The notes below the pieces were generated by a model that was given only the letters and a program-made list of their open reading frames with translations, searched no databases and was not told the origin of the DNA. This document shows positions 12,941 to 24,085 of a stretch of 64,000 nucleotides of DNA, piece after piece (within the stretch, counting starts at the first letter, position 1; each line of letters starts with the position of its first letter). The translations under genes were made by a program, and so were the position numbers. Origin of the DNA: Adineta steineri (taxonomy: Eukaryota; Rotifera; Eurotatoria; Adinetida; Adinetidae); assembly GCA_905250115.1 (NCBI GenBank), contig CAJNOI010000018.1:806001-870000 (forward strand). The letters are read 5' to 3'.

Positions 12941-14342
12941 TTGTATTAATTAGACAATTAATCGAAAACAATAAATATAGATGGAATTTGAGTCAACGTG
13001 TCAGGATAAAACTTCTATACTTGATTGATGCTTAACTAAATGCCAATCAATATTTATATAACTACCTCAATATGAAAAGATGACGCTAGAGGATGATGAT
13101 GGCACTGAAAAAGATAAATAGGTTGTTCAAGTAAAAATAAAGATATCACTCTACAATTCAATACAACTATCAATTTTTGAATGATAATTCATATTTTACT
13201 TGATCAAAAGCAATTAATTCGAACATCTATGCCAAATCTGACCAAGTTATATATTCAATAATCTAAAACTTTTATTGTATAATTTCAGTGTTCGTTCCAA
13301 GAGAAAACAAGACAGTTTTGGTTATTACAGGTTAACCTTTCATCCTGTTCAAGTAATTCATAATGTTTATCGAGGATTCGAAAGACAACGTATTAAAGAT
13401 TATAAATAGTAATCCAACAAATAACATTATTTTAAATCAAGGAATAGCTAAACATGTTGAAATGATCCATAATTATATCAATGTAAACAGAATATTCTTA
13501 TTGCACAATTCATAATCACATATTTGCATTCAGTCTTAACCGTCCGCCGGTATTTTTGGGCCTAAGAGACCCATACCAACGTTTTTTTCTACTTTAAGAT
13601 CTATGCAATTCGGAGTGATCTTCTAATGATGCATAAGAACCATATAAAATTTCTTGCCAAACCATCAGCAGTTAAGAACTATACTATGAGTCCGCTGGGA
13701 CCCTCTGACAATATTCATGTTATATAGATGCTTTTAATTCGTATTACGTATGCCTTCTATTTTTTCGAAGGTCTATCTATTGAAGAGTGATTAGTTTGTT
13801 GCTGCCAGTAAGGAATAATGTGTTTCTCTATCCTTATTTATCTATCGAAATATTTTCACCATCTTCGTAACTTTTGCTCACGATAATCGTAATTCTTTTT
13901 TTTCTTGAAATATCAGCATCTTACGTATACTACAAGCGTATCAATGCATCAGTGACCTAAAATAAATCATGATATAGACATCGATCTATCTTATATAGCA
14001 CAATACAAATGAAAATTCACGTTTTCCTTATGTATTTACATGTGAGTCCATTTGGATCCACATGCATCGTTCGTGTGACAAGAAGCGTACGCTATATGAT
14101 TAGAACTGGGCGAGTCAAATTATAAAATACACTGATAAATTTTTCATGATGACACAACTACTTCACTCAACATTTTTCAATGAACACAAGAAAACAGTGT
14201 CATGAAAGTATAGGATATATATCATCGACACATCTGTTTAACGAATGTTATTATTTTTTGATGAAAGATTCTAATACATTTATTTAATTGAAAGAAGTAC
14301 TCAAAAACTCATATTTTTATGCATATTAAAATTTTAATTATT
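12941..14342. other. intergenic region left of the first assembly gap
   Basis: About 1.4 kb with no recognisable coding exon on either strand. I looked on the minus strand for the missing 3' half of the SPICE1-like gene, which would belong here if the neighbouring segment were reversed, and found nothing convincing. It holds a possible piggyBac-like terminus at about 13536. Confidence 0.5.
13536..13575. mobile_element. possible piggyBac-like terminus at a TTAA site
   Basis: TTAA (13536-13539) is followed by CCGTCCGCCGG and, a little further in, an imperfect hairpin (GGTATTTTTGGG ... CCCATACC) and a T-run. The plan resembles the piggyBac-type end at 26263: TTAA, a GGACGG/CCGTCC motif, an internal hairpin, a T-run. 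The terminal bases differ from the CCCT/CCCY start usual for piggyBac, and no partner end was found. Confidence 0.3.
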
Positions 14343-14442
14343 NNNNNNNNNNNNNNNNNNNNNNNNNNNNNNNNNNNNNNNNNNNNNNNNNNNNNNNNNN
14401 NNNNNNNNNNNNNNNNNNNNNNNNNNNNNNNNNNNNNNNNNN
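14343..14442. other. assembly gap (100 N)
   Basis: Exactly 100 N. The right border (14443-14489) is the reverse complement of the right border of the other 100-N gap (26423-26469), over 47 identical bases. Confidence 0.99.
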
Positions 14443-15062
14443 ACCAAATAAAAATAACGCAGGTCCGATGGAGGAATATATAGTCTAAAAGGAAAACATC
14501 TTTCGTTGAAATGTTTAAATGGAAAAGATAATTGTAATTTCTTACCCAAAACTTTATACCAAACCAGAAAAAACAACCAGAGCCGAAAAGTAGAATTGAA
14601 ATTAAGAAACAATAGAAACCAATACTTTTGCATTTTTCATTCTTTGTCAATGGAGGCTAGTAATATAAAAGAAATATGATAATTTTTGCTCAGTTGAAGT
14701 AGATTTTCAGAACGGGATGAGCCGATGAAACTTTCTTCTTAACTACTGAAGCTTTCGATAATCCCTCGTATCACTTTTAATTAGTAAATAGCTAAACGAA
14801 AGTTAGCTTTATCAGTTTGTATAGAACGTATACATTATAAACTGATAAAAGACAACCAGTAATTATTAGCAAATATAGATAATATTAGTCACACAAATAT
14901 TATAAGCACGTATATGTATACGATTTATGTAATTAAAGAGTCAACATACTGTGTTTTTCGAAAATGTTTGGAACCTGAAATTCTAGAACACGGATTCATA
15001 TCGCTCGGATTCAAAGGAAAAATTCTTTCACTATGTGGGTGCATCGTATAAGTGATAGTCAT
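14443..15062 (-). CDS. two-TM small membrane protein, 5' part (3' exon lies at 26428-26688)
   Basis: Exon 14546-14656 has a good acceptor and a GTAAGA donor and encodes PPLTKNEKCKSIGFYCFLIS followed by ILLFGSGCFFWFGIKFW, a membrane segment. The next exon starts after CCTTTTAG at 14484 and reads TIYSSIGPALFLFG straight into the N gap. The same bases at 26428 continue the frame to a stop, so the complete protein has two TM segments and a basic cytoplasmic tail. An upstream exon probably starts at ATG 15062 (MTITYTMHPHSERIF...); it joins in frame only through a weak donor (TAT|GTTGAC near 14.95 kb), so the 5' end is uncertain. The GPALFLFG...LV layout vaguely recalls PIRT/TMEM-type two-TM proteins, which is not enough for a name. 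Confidence 0.55.
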
Positions 15063-15891
15063 TTTTTAATGTATAATAAAAAAGAGGAAATAGAACATAA
15101 TCAAGCGAGTTACATTATATGTATATCATTATTATGATGTTATTCTAAAACACATGCAACTATTTCTATCATCAATGCATAATATATTTCACTATTAAAA
15201 CAACGACAACACAATATACCTCTTCGTCACAAAAATATTCAGGTGTCATTTTCCAACAACATATGTAATCTGTTTCCACAGTAATATTGAACATAGTAAT
15301 AAATATTATTACAACGTTAGATGATCTAAAATGAAATATTTCAATCATGTATGTATCATCTCTAAAAATAAAAAGAACGAAAAGAGCCATTAAAAAAAAA
15401 TACTTTTTTTAAAAAAATTAACATCAGAGTCGAAGTCCCTGTATCGAAATACCTCTAGAAATGTCTTTTCCAGAAAATCAATTTTCGGTGTTTTTTTTAC
15501 CTTGCGGATAGACAAGCAATCAAGCAAACAATTTATTTCTGCTAGACTCTTTATGAGAAAAAGAATATAGCTCATCTTCTATTGGAAGAACTGTTTAATG
15601 GAAAATGAGTTGAAAGAAAAGAAAAGCCATTATCTTTTCTAAATTATAAATATTGAAATATTTTAAAATAGTGTTTCTGTTTAAATACAATCAAATGTTA
15701 TGAGACGAACTTTAATTATCAACATTTTAATTATTAAAACAAATTAAACTAAATATATTATTAACAATTTTAGTGTAATGCAATATGATCATTAGGTTAA
15801 AAATATTTTTGAGAGCTATACAGAAACATTTTGATTCATAAGAATAAGTGAGAAGAAAATGAACGAATAAATATGTCAAAAGAAAATACAC
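15063..15891. other. unresolved region, no firm gene
   Basis: Contains short minus-strand ORFs (for example one ending near 15172 with a VETDYICCWKMTPEYFCDEE stretch before a GTATAT donor) that could be exons, but no chain of exons with matching phases could be built. Treat as intergenic or as unrecognised exons of an orphan gene. Confidence 0.3.
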
Positions 15892-16643
15892 CTTCGTTAT
15901 TATTACGTTCACCGTCTTGAACACCACGTCTACGATCGTCTGTAGTACCACCACAATCATTGATGCTACTTGATGGTGCTGGCATCGTATTAAACACCGG
16001 TGTTATGTTGGGTGTACGGTATGGTTCTCGTCTGGCTGCCACATTTGGTATACTTTTGCGTCCATTGATGTTAGTTTTCTGGCCGCCGTCACCACTCTTC
16101 GTAGTGCTACCGTTGCTGGTGAAGTACTAGTCGGGCCAGGACTTGTCCCTCTCTCCTTCCCATTCCTGCTGTTCCCCTATTACATTCCTCCTGTCCGTCT
16201 CTTTTTCTCTTTCGTACCTGAGCTAGGCCACTAGATTGTTGAATGCTTCCAGACGAGATGACACTACTCTCTAGTGATCTCGCCTTTTTCGATCGAACCA
16301 AGTCCCCTAACGTCTGGACTACCGTACGCTTATTACCACCACTAAAGAAGGAATCGCCGCACGGTATCCAGATCCCTTGATGTTTCCGTTCGCACTCGTG
16401 GAGTTTGAAAGTGTCTCGGTTTGTTGCGGAAAGCACGACGGTGGCAATCCATTTCAAACCGAAGCGACTCTCTGGCTCTAAGAGGGGAGGGAATGATGGT
16501 CCTCTTACTAACTTAGATACGTCACCAGGAATACTCACGTCGAAACGTACTAAAGCCTGGACTCTTCCTAAATACATACCATCAGCAGTAGCAGCAGGTT
16601 CATTAATTTCAATGATATCGTCGTTGTCGGACATGTTGTTCAT
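15892..16643 (-). CDS. orphan gene of unusually high GC, unknown function
   Basis: Starts MNNMSDNDDIIEI at 16643. The first reading frame stops at 16107, but a 91-base intron (donor CAG|GTACGA at 16216-16217, acceptor CGACTAG before 16126) keeps it open: exon 16218-16643, then exon 15892-16126 (YFTSNGSTTKSGDGG...REPYRTPNITPVFN...), ending at a GGTGTAT donor-like site. Without that intron the gene would need frameshifts and be a pseudogene. The N-terminal 100 residues look globular (RVQALVRFDVSIPGDVS, GLKWIATVVLSATNRDTF, CERKHQGIWIPCGDSFFSGG); the rest is low-complexity and basic. Base composition is near 50% GC, against about 25-30% around it, which suggests recent transfer, a mobile-element origin or strong codon selection. 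No family is recognised; the 3' end is undefined. Confidence 0.4.
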
Positions 16644-16834
16644 ATTGTAATTTGAATCAATGAGTGTTTTTTTTGTATAATGTTTGCAGCAAAAGTGTGC
16701 TAGCTTTTAAAAAAGCGCTCGAAATCTGAATCGTTCTTACACATTACGTAATATTTTTTAAAATATTTTTTTTAATTTATTTAGGCAGAATAAAGACTGA
16801 CGACCTTCAAGGTCCTTACAGTGCACGATTAAAG

Positions 16835-16905
16835 TTAGAAGAGATAGAGAGAAAGAAAGAAAGAGAGAAAAAGGGTGGGTGTGCATCAATAATTTCCAAC
16901 ACTCA
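16835..16905. repeat. purine tract (AGAGA/GAAA) next to GT-rich sequence
   Basis: GAAGAGATAGAGAGAAAG-type simple repeat running into GGGTGGGTGTGCATC and then ACACTCACATCCACACG. The G/T-rich part resembles the inverted arms of the element at 3564-3746. It probably lies in an intron or spacer. Confidence 0.5.
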
Positions 16906-16906
16906 C

Positions 16907-17251
16907 ATCCACACGCACTGCTCACAGAAGAAGTTCACGTTAGCTGATTCAAAAATCAGTCTACCATCCGTTGTATCAGCCAAGACTTCAAAATATTTTT
17001 CCCAATAAACTTTGCAACGATCTTCGAGCGATTTTTCATTAAGGGCGTAAGCTACAAGATCATTACTGAAGTGCAAATAATAGATAACTCTACGAAGGCA
17101 CTACGCCAATCTCTTTCTCTGATGATTGACAATGTCTTATTTTGTATACAGGCATTGTTTTCTTTCTTTTTCTACAGCAAACTATGAACGTTCAACATTA
17201 GTAAAATCAGATAACTATTACGTCTACTTACAAATTGAAGTAAGATTCCAT
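16907..17251 (-). CDS. fragment of an unrecognised gene (two exons)
   Basis: ATG at 17251 gives MESYFNF. A GTAAGT donor (17231-17227) and a TTTGCACTTCAG acceptor (before 17065) join it in phase to NDLVAYALNEKSLEDRCKVY, WEKYFEVLADTTDGRLIFES, ANVNFFCEQCVW. A GTGAGT donor follows at 16906. The join is clean, so these are probably genuine exons. I could not connect them in phase to the GC-rich ORF starting at 16643, which has an in-frame stop shortly upstream. The downstream 3' part is not identified and no domain is recognised. Confidence 0.4.
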
Positions 17252-17382
17252 TTGTATTATTGTTTTCTTTAATTATATTTACTGTCCAGCAGTAAATTGT
17301 TGCTACAATGGTAAAATAACAAAGTCTTATGGAAGAATACTAAAAAAATACGTAATCTTAGCATATAATGTTGAACTATTAC

Positions 17383-17525
17383 TTTAAGTGCATAAATTCT
17401 CTTTGAATGAGCCACCAAATTACAATCCCACAACGTAATACAACAAAAAACTAGATATGCTGTTGTTATCCAGATGGTTACAATACGACGAGCCACATTT
17501 TGATCCCAATATTCTTTTTGGCCAT
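17383..17525 (-). CDS. candidate TM-encoding exon, unknown gene
   Basis: Between an ATATCCAG acceptor and an AAA|GTAATA donor, the frame reads GQKEYWDQNVARRIVTIWIT then TAYLVFCCITLWDCNLVAHS and KRIYALK, a charged lead-in, one membrane helix and a basic end. If spliced to the next acceptor (TTTTACCATTGTAG) in phase 0 it would finish QQFTAGQ and stop. No upstream exon with a fitting phase was found, and no family is recognised. Confidence 0.3.
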
Positions 17526-19606
17526 CTGGATATCAATGCGTCACAATTATTGCTAAGCTGATTGTGTAATACAAAACAAATATGGTATACCAAAAAAGAT
17601 CAAAAAAAAATTACTAATTGAATTAGCAAGAACAACCATATAACACAACACGACTACCTGTATTCTCTTAAATTTTGATGTTCACACAGTATTGAATTAA
17701 AATTAAAATCTAAAAATAAATTTATCTTACACTTTGTTCGTTCTAAAAAATTCTATATAGATTGGCAAAACAATCTATCAAATAATTCACCAAGAAAAGT
17801 TCAACAGAACAGAAACAGAGGAAGATTGGCTATTGACCAGTTTATTTTAGTCAATGAACGTAAGAGGACTAAAGATGACGCACATTTGTTTGTCACTGAC
17901 AACTAGTTCATTATCAACAACGTTCATTATTGAACGAAATCAACAAGTTTCATCTAACAGTCTGTGATACTATTACTATGCTTGATGAATTTATTTATAA
18001 GTTTGTTAAATAACTTTTATAATCAAGAATTCTTTATTCGCAGTCTTTCATATAATCACGATCAGGAAAGATTTTTATCTTCACAAGTACACTTCTTCAA
18101 ACAAATTTCAACAGAGTTTTCTAAAATTTTCATTGAAAAACAAGAGTCTTTGCTTGGGTGTGTGAGAGTGTGAGTTAATAGAAGAGACACATCTACATCC
18201 ACCCTCAAGAATTTTTTCATTTTTGAATAATTTACCTAATAAAAGTGATGCATTTGAAGAATTTTATTTATTATTATTATTAAGAGCTATGAATCGTCCT
18301 TTGCATGCTTTTTTTTCTACTGTAGAGCCTCATATCTTCATCTGATCGAATACAACAAAAAAGCTGGTGATAATGTTAGTTTAACTATTGCTTACACACA
18401 CATGAACTTCTAGCATTGTATAAATGTAGTTATACATATTTCAAATCAAATTAATTCGATTCATTATCGAATGATTAATTACGATATAACTACAATATGA
18501 TACTACGTATTTATGATTTTTGTTTGATAGAGATTGTCCATTAGAATGCATAAAATCCAATCAGGAAAAAAAGAACAAAGTCGAAAAAGTTGTCTTATAT
18601 AATTATAATATGCAAATTGTAATTATAGCTCAAAGAATTCTTTTTGTTAAGTCGATAAAAGCTTTTCAATGTTGTGCTACAAATGAATTTTTACTCTCTT
18701 GATAGAAAATAATTAAATATTATAAAAATAAATTTGTATAGTTCATTCATAATTATAATATTCAACGATGCTTGAAATATGAATACTGGTAGTATAGATG
18801 AAATTTTAGATGTTAATCATCTCAAATTCGTATTTATTAGCATATATGGTATGTGTGTGTCTAACGTGTTGAATACAAAAACGTTGTGATTGCAATATCG
18901 TTTTTGATCCATACTAAAACAAATTAAAATATTCAAATTAATTTATGTATATCAATGAGACAATAAAAAAATCGATTGTAAAATCGCTATTCTATCATTT
19001 TTTTCGAATTAATCAAAGAAAAATAAAGAGTAAAATGTATCATCCATATGTTACACTTTTAACATGAATTCATTCGTTCTTATAAAACTACTTCAACAAA
19101 CGAATTGCTTTCTGTCAAGTTCAATTGTACAATAAATTGTTATAGGAAAAGAGACATTAGTGAATCAATATTTGCCACGATAATTTAAAATATTTTTCAA
19201 TGTAATAAACGCTCTTGAGATCTGAAGAATATAATAAGATTTTCAATGATCACGATAGTTTAGAATCACACGCATCTTTTCGAATGATTTTCATTAATCA
19301 ATTACTCAATGTCACAGTCTCTATAATCACATTTTCACGAAAATCTTCAGAAACAAAGCAAATAATTAAAAATGGTACTGTTATAATTATAGTTGAATTT
19401 CTTTTATTATTTTCTTCAGAACAAGTAAACATAGCGATCTGCTATCTCTACTAATCAACTTATAGTATTTTAATATACATATATTAATAGATATTAATAT
19501 TAAAATTTATATATATATTTTTTTATGCACAACATAATAAACTTTTTATTCATTGCTACAATGGAAAAGTGTTTCTATGTCAATTAAGAAGAGGATTATT
19601 TGTCAA
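17526..19606. other. intergenic, no gene seen
   Basis: About 2 kb of AT-rich sequence 3' of the annexin gene. Short ORFs on both strands lack coding character. A GT-rich patch (GGGTGTGTGAGAGTGTGAG, then ACACATCTACATCCACCC) at about 18157-18206 can form a weak hairpin and resembles other G/T-rich patches in the window. Confidence 0.5.
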
Positions 19607-22600
19607 TTAACGTTGTGATGGATCTTTTAGTATCTCCAGAAGTAATTTTTTATAATCTCCACTTGTTTCTGAGCCAACATCACGTTCTAAGTCTCGATTG
19701 ATAAGACGTTTAAATGCTTCTTTAATTTGAACAAGATCAACTTCTGAACGTGTTATTAATATTCGATTTAATGTTGATTCTTTCGTACCAGCACCCTATA
19801 TTATTATAATAAATATTTAGAAAAAAACAAGAAGAAATATCAATAAAAATTTATCATACCTTCATAGCTGTACGTAATTGTTCAGCAAAAAACACTGGAC
19901 GACTTCGTACACTTCGAATAATAGCTAAAATACCTTTTCGAAGATCACCACTTGTTTCACTTGTTACTATTTCCTCTAATAAAACAAAATAATATAATAA
20001 ATAATCATTAGAAATTTGTTTTGTTTTACCAATTGATTTGCCAGTTAATTTAGCAAATTCATTAAAAATTGCTCGTAATTGTGAATCACTACGATTACAA
20101 AATAAGACATTAAATTTAGCTTCATCTGTACCAAATTTTGCTGGACCAGCATCAATGATTTCTTGTGCATCTTGTTTTGCTTTTTCAACATCAACTTCTG
20201 TTGTTTCTGGTCGATTTCCTTGCATAAGTGAAACAAGTAAACGACGAAAATCTCCACTTGTATCTGATTTAACATCTTTTTCCAAGGGTTTTCCATATAC
20301 TTAATAGAAGATAAAAAAATTATTTTAAATCGAAATAAAAATATTTCAACTAACACTTTTGATATGATTCAGTAATTGCTTTTATTCGTTCATTACTACG
20401 ACTGGCTAATATTTCAATTAAGGTTTCTTCATCTGTACCTAATCCTTTAACAGCTTGTTTTAATTCAAAACAATCAAGTTCAACTGGATCCATCATCAAA
20501 CGTTCAAGTAATTTTGAAAAATTACCCGATGTTTCAGATTTCAGATCAGAAATTAAATCCTATACATTTCAATTATGAATCAATAGAAAGAAAGAAACGA
20601 TCACTTACACGCCCCAATTTATCTTTAAATGCAGCTTTAATTTGCATTCGTTGAGCAGTATTTCGATTACCTAATATACTAATTAAAACTTTTTCATCTG
20701 TACCAAATCCTTTCATTGCTTTTCGTAAAGCATCAGCATCACGGCCAGCATCAAAATTTGGTGCTGCTGGCATAGTTCCTTGTTGCTAAGAAAGATATTT
20801 TCAAATAAAAGATACAAAAGAAAAGTAAAGAACTATTTACAATAAGATCTTCTTTATAAACAGCAGGTTGTTCATAACCAGGTAATTCAACATTTTCAAA
20901 TTTCGCTATATTAGAAAAGTAGTCATTAGTTGACAAATACAAAAAAACTGATGTATTAGATTACCATTGCCAGCTTTTTGAGTTCGTTGACTTGGATCTT
21001 TTAATAATTCAAGAAGAATTTTTCGATAATGACTACTTGTATCACTCTGAAATATTTTGTTAAATATACGATGAAAATATTTTATAACTTTTACATACTT
21101 CAACATGTTTTTCTAATGTACGTTTCATAATATTCTCATATTCTTCTTTGATTTGAATCATATCAACTTCACAACGTGATATAACAACACGATTTAATTC
21201 ATCTTCATCAGTACCAATACCCTAAAATAATAAAATACATATATTTTTCTCTACTGTGACCATGTTGTATAAATCAAAATATACCTTCAATGCTTTTTTG
21301 AGTTGTTGAGCGAAAAATGCAGGTCGACCACGCATTACTCGAACTAAAAGAAAATTAAGAGAATTAAATAATTAATTTCGATATATTATTTATATCACTT
21401 TATACGTACCAATAGCTAATAAAGCTTTACATAGGTTACCACTTGTTTCTGATTTAATTGCTGCTTCAATATCTTTCTTACTGAAATGTCCATAAGCGTT
21501 AAAAACAGCTTTCAATTGTGCATTACTAATAAAACAAGAAGAGTTAAGAATTAATAATAATTGAAATTAAATAGTTAACCTTCGATTCGAAAGAATTTCA
21601 ACAAATTTCGATTCATCCGTACCCCATTTCTTTTCACCACCTTCATATAAAGCTTTTGCATCATTTTCTGCTTCATCTTCATTGACTTCATTTGTTTCTG
21701 GTCGATGTCCTTGTACTAATGCAACTAATATTTTTTTTAAATGTCCACTTGTATCACCAACAATATCTTTTTCAAGTGTTCGATTAAATACTATTTAAAA
21801 ATATGAAATATAATAATTCTTGTTCAAATAAAATTCTTACATGTCTGATATTGATCATTAATATCTTTTATACGTTTACTTGACCGACTAGTTAAAATTT
21901 CAATCAATGCTTCTTCATCTGTGCCAGCTCCTTTAATAGCTCGTCGTAATTCATGACAATCATATTCAACAGGTGAATATAAAAGATTTTTCAATATTTT
22001 TTCAAAATTTCCTGATGTATCACCTTTGATATCATCTTTTAAATCCTAAAAATAAATTTTATTTTAAGTAAAACTAAAAATTCAATTGTAGATATATGTC
22101 TTACTCGACCAAACATTGATTTATATTGATCACGAATTTTTACTCGTTGATCACTACTACGATTACCAAGAATATGAATAAGCATATCTTCATCTGTTCC
22201 AAAACCTTTCATTGCTTTACGAAGATTATCACAATCTATATACGAAATAATATTTAAAGACTATTTAATTGTTCTTTAAACTAATTTATTTTACCTCGTT
22301 CGACATTAAAATCAGCAAATGGTACAAGTGTTCCTTGTTGCTATTTTGATAAAATAAAAAGAAATTTAAAAAAAAAACAAGACAGAAAATGTTTTTCTTA
22401 CCACAGTTTCTTCTGTATAAATACGTGGCGTATGTTCTTCATGTTCTTTATCTTCTGTATGTGCTGGTTCGTCGTGATGCTCAGGTGGCGGAGATGGTGG
22501 TGGTGTTACTTGAACGGGTCGATATGGTCTGTCTTCATTATCAGGTGGTGTTCGAGTACGTTTTGGTGGTCGTTTTTTTGGAACTGGCTTACGTGGAGGT

Positions 22601-23848
22601 GGTTCTTCATAAGTTGTTTGTTCACCGAGAGGTTTTTTAAATGTAGTTACTATTTGATAAACACTACCTTTATCAATAAGACGAGCTGTTTCAATCTAAG
22701 AAAGAAAAAAAAAATATGAAATTTTTCAAAGAGAAAATAATCAATTCTAAATACACGTCCAAATTTCTTCCAACCAAATAGTTCTTGTAGTTCTTGTTCA
22801 TCTTTAACATAATTATAGATGTTTAAAAACAGATGTTCAAGAGTTTTCTTCCAATTTCCATTGCCTGGACTAAATGGTTTAGGTTTTCGATCCCAAAAAT
22901 CTTCTTCTTGAGTAACATCAGTTATTTGTGGTACATTCTTTGATGGTTGTAAACGCTATAAGTGAAATCATAATAATAAAAATCAAAATGAAAGATCTAT
23001 TCAAAACTTACTTCAAGCATTTGTTCAGTCATATATCCATAATTAGGATTTCTATGTGGATCAGCAATATGCATTAAACCATCAGTTAAATTTCCTCCAG
23101 GTGTACCCCAGATATTAATTTGTGTGCCAGCATAATTAACAGGTGAAATGGGACCTTCAATAGAACCTTGAACATTATAACCATCATCATATGGTGTTCG
23201 TTCCATATCATTTTTTAATTGATTAGCGGACATTGACCGACGTGGATCAGTATTAGTACGTGGTTTTTTCTTTTTATTATTAGGAGGAGTTCGTTCCTAT
23301 ATGATATAAATACAAATAATTTTTTATTAAAACTAAACAGAAGACTTACTGGGCTTTTCTCTATTTGATGAAATGATTGTTCTTGATCTGCATATTCATC
23401 TGGATATGGTTCTGAGTACATATCATTAACATCGAAATATTTTGTTGTTATACTACTTTCACGTAATCCATCACTATAAAAAAATACATAATAAGAAAAT
23501 ATGAATTAATAACTATGAATTATTAATTACGTAGTAACAGCAATTGCTTTTACAACACGTCGTCCTGGTCCAAGACGAAATGCTCCGCGATAAAGAAATG
23601 TCGATACATGACCAGTTTTAAATACTTGAAATGGATCAGGTTTTGTACCATCCACACTAAAATATATTCTTATATGTGGAATATCTAACAAAGAAAAATA
23701 ATTCATTTATTATTAAAATAATTTTTGTTTTAAACAAACCAGATCGAAGTTCAATGAAAGTTTGTGAATCAATTTTATTTTTCGATGAAGTGATATTCGA
23801 TGATAATGCATTAATTACCGGTGAAGGTAATGAACCTGCTTTCAACAT
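19607..23848 (-). CDS. eight-repeat annexin with DZANK1-like N-terminal extension
   Basis: A continuous chain of exons with matching phases from ATG 23848 (MLKAGSLPSPVINALSSNIT) to TAA 19607. N-terminal about 110 residues: a beta-sandwich segment (HIRIYFSVDGTKPDPFQVF, RGAFRLGPGRRVVKAIAVTT, SDGLRESSITTKYFDV) like the N-terminus of DZANK1. A disordered acidic/Pro-rich linker follows, containing FSPGNGNWKKTLEHLFLNIY and ELQELFGWKKFGR, which also resembles a DZANK1 segment. The core is two annexin tetrads. The type-II calcium loops read KGFGTDE, KGAGTDE, KKWGTDE, KGIGTDE, then KGFGTDE, KGLGTDE, AKFGTDE and a divergent KGAGTKE. The linker before each tetrad shares QQGT(L/M), so the tetrad was duplicated with its linker, as in annexin A6. 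Likely about 1,000 residues. Annexins bind acidic phospholipid with calcium; the role of the fused N-terminus is unknown. Confidence 0.88.
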
Positions 23849-24085
23849 ATTGATAGATTTGATTAACGACGATTATCAACCTTGCGGTAACAATTCATCT
23901 GTGTGTTATAAAAAAAATACATATATATATATCGTTGCTAGGCAATTTGACATAAATAGATGACGCTACGTTCATGGCATCAACGAAGGGGAACAAACGC
24001 TAGTTGTCATAGGAATACATTTCTAATGGTTCAATTTCTTGTCTTAAGTTTATAATTCATATTTATTAACTTTTACGTAAACAAC
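23849..24085. promoter_or_regulatory. shared divergent promoter region (annexin / SPICE1-like)
   Basis: Only 237 bases separate the start codons of the annexin-type gene (-) and the SPICE1-like gene (+). Both promoters must lie here, so the genes may be co-regulated. No canonical box stands out beyond AT-rich stretches (for example the ATATATATAT run near 23922). Confidence 0.5.

Noticed and set aside
13000-14342. Search for the missing 3' half of the SPICE1-like gene on the minus strand, as expected if the neighbouring segment is inverted
   Set aside because: No coiled-coil-like exon found; the remaining exons may lie in the gap or be lost.
16107-16217. Reading the GC-rich ORF straight to its stop at 16107, or as a frameshifted pseudogene
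   Set aside because: A GTACGA donor and CGACTAG acceptor in phase restore a long open frame, so an intron is the simpler explanation. Not excluded without RNA data.
22389-22719. Plus-strand ORFs of 83 and 95 codons
   Set aside because: Antisense shadows of the Pro-rich exon of the annexin fusion gene.
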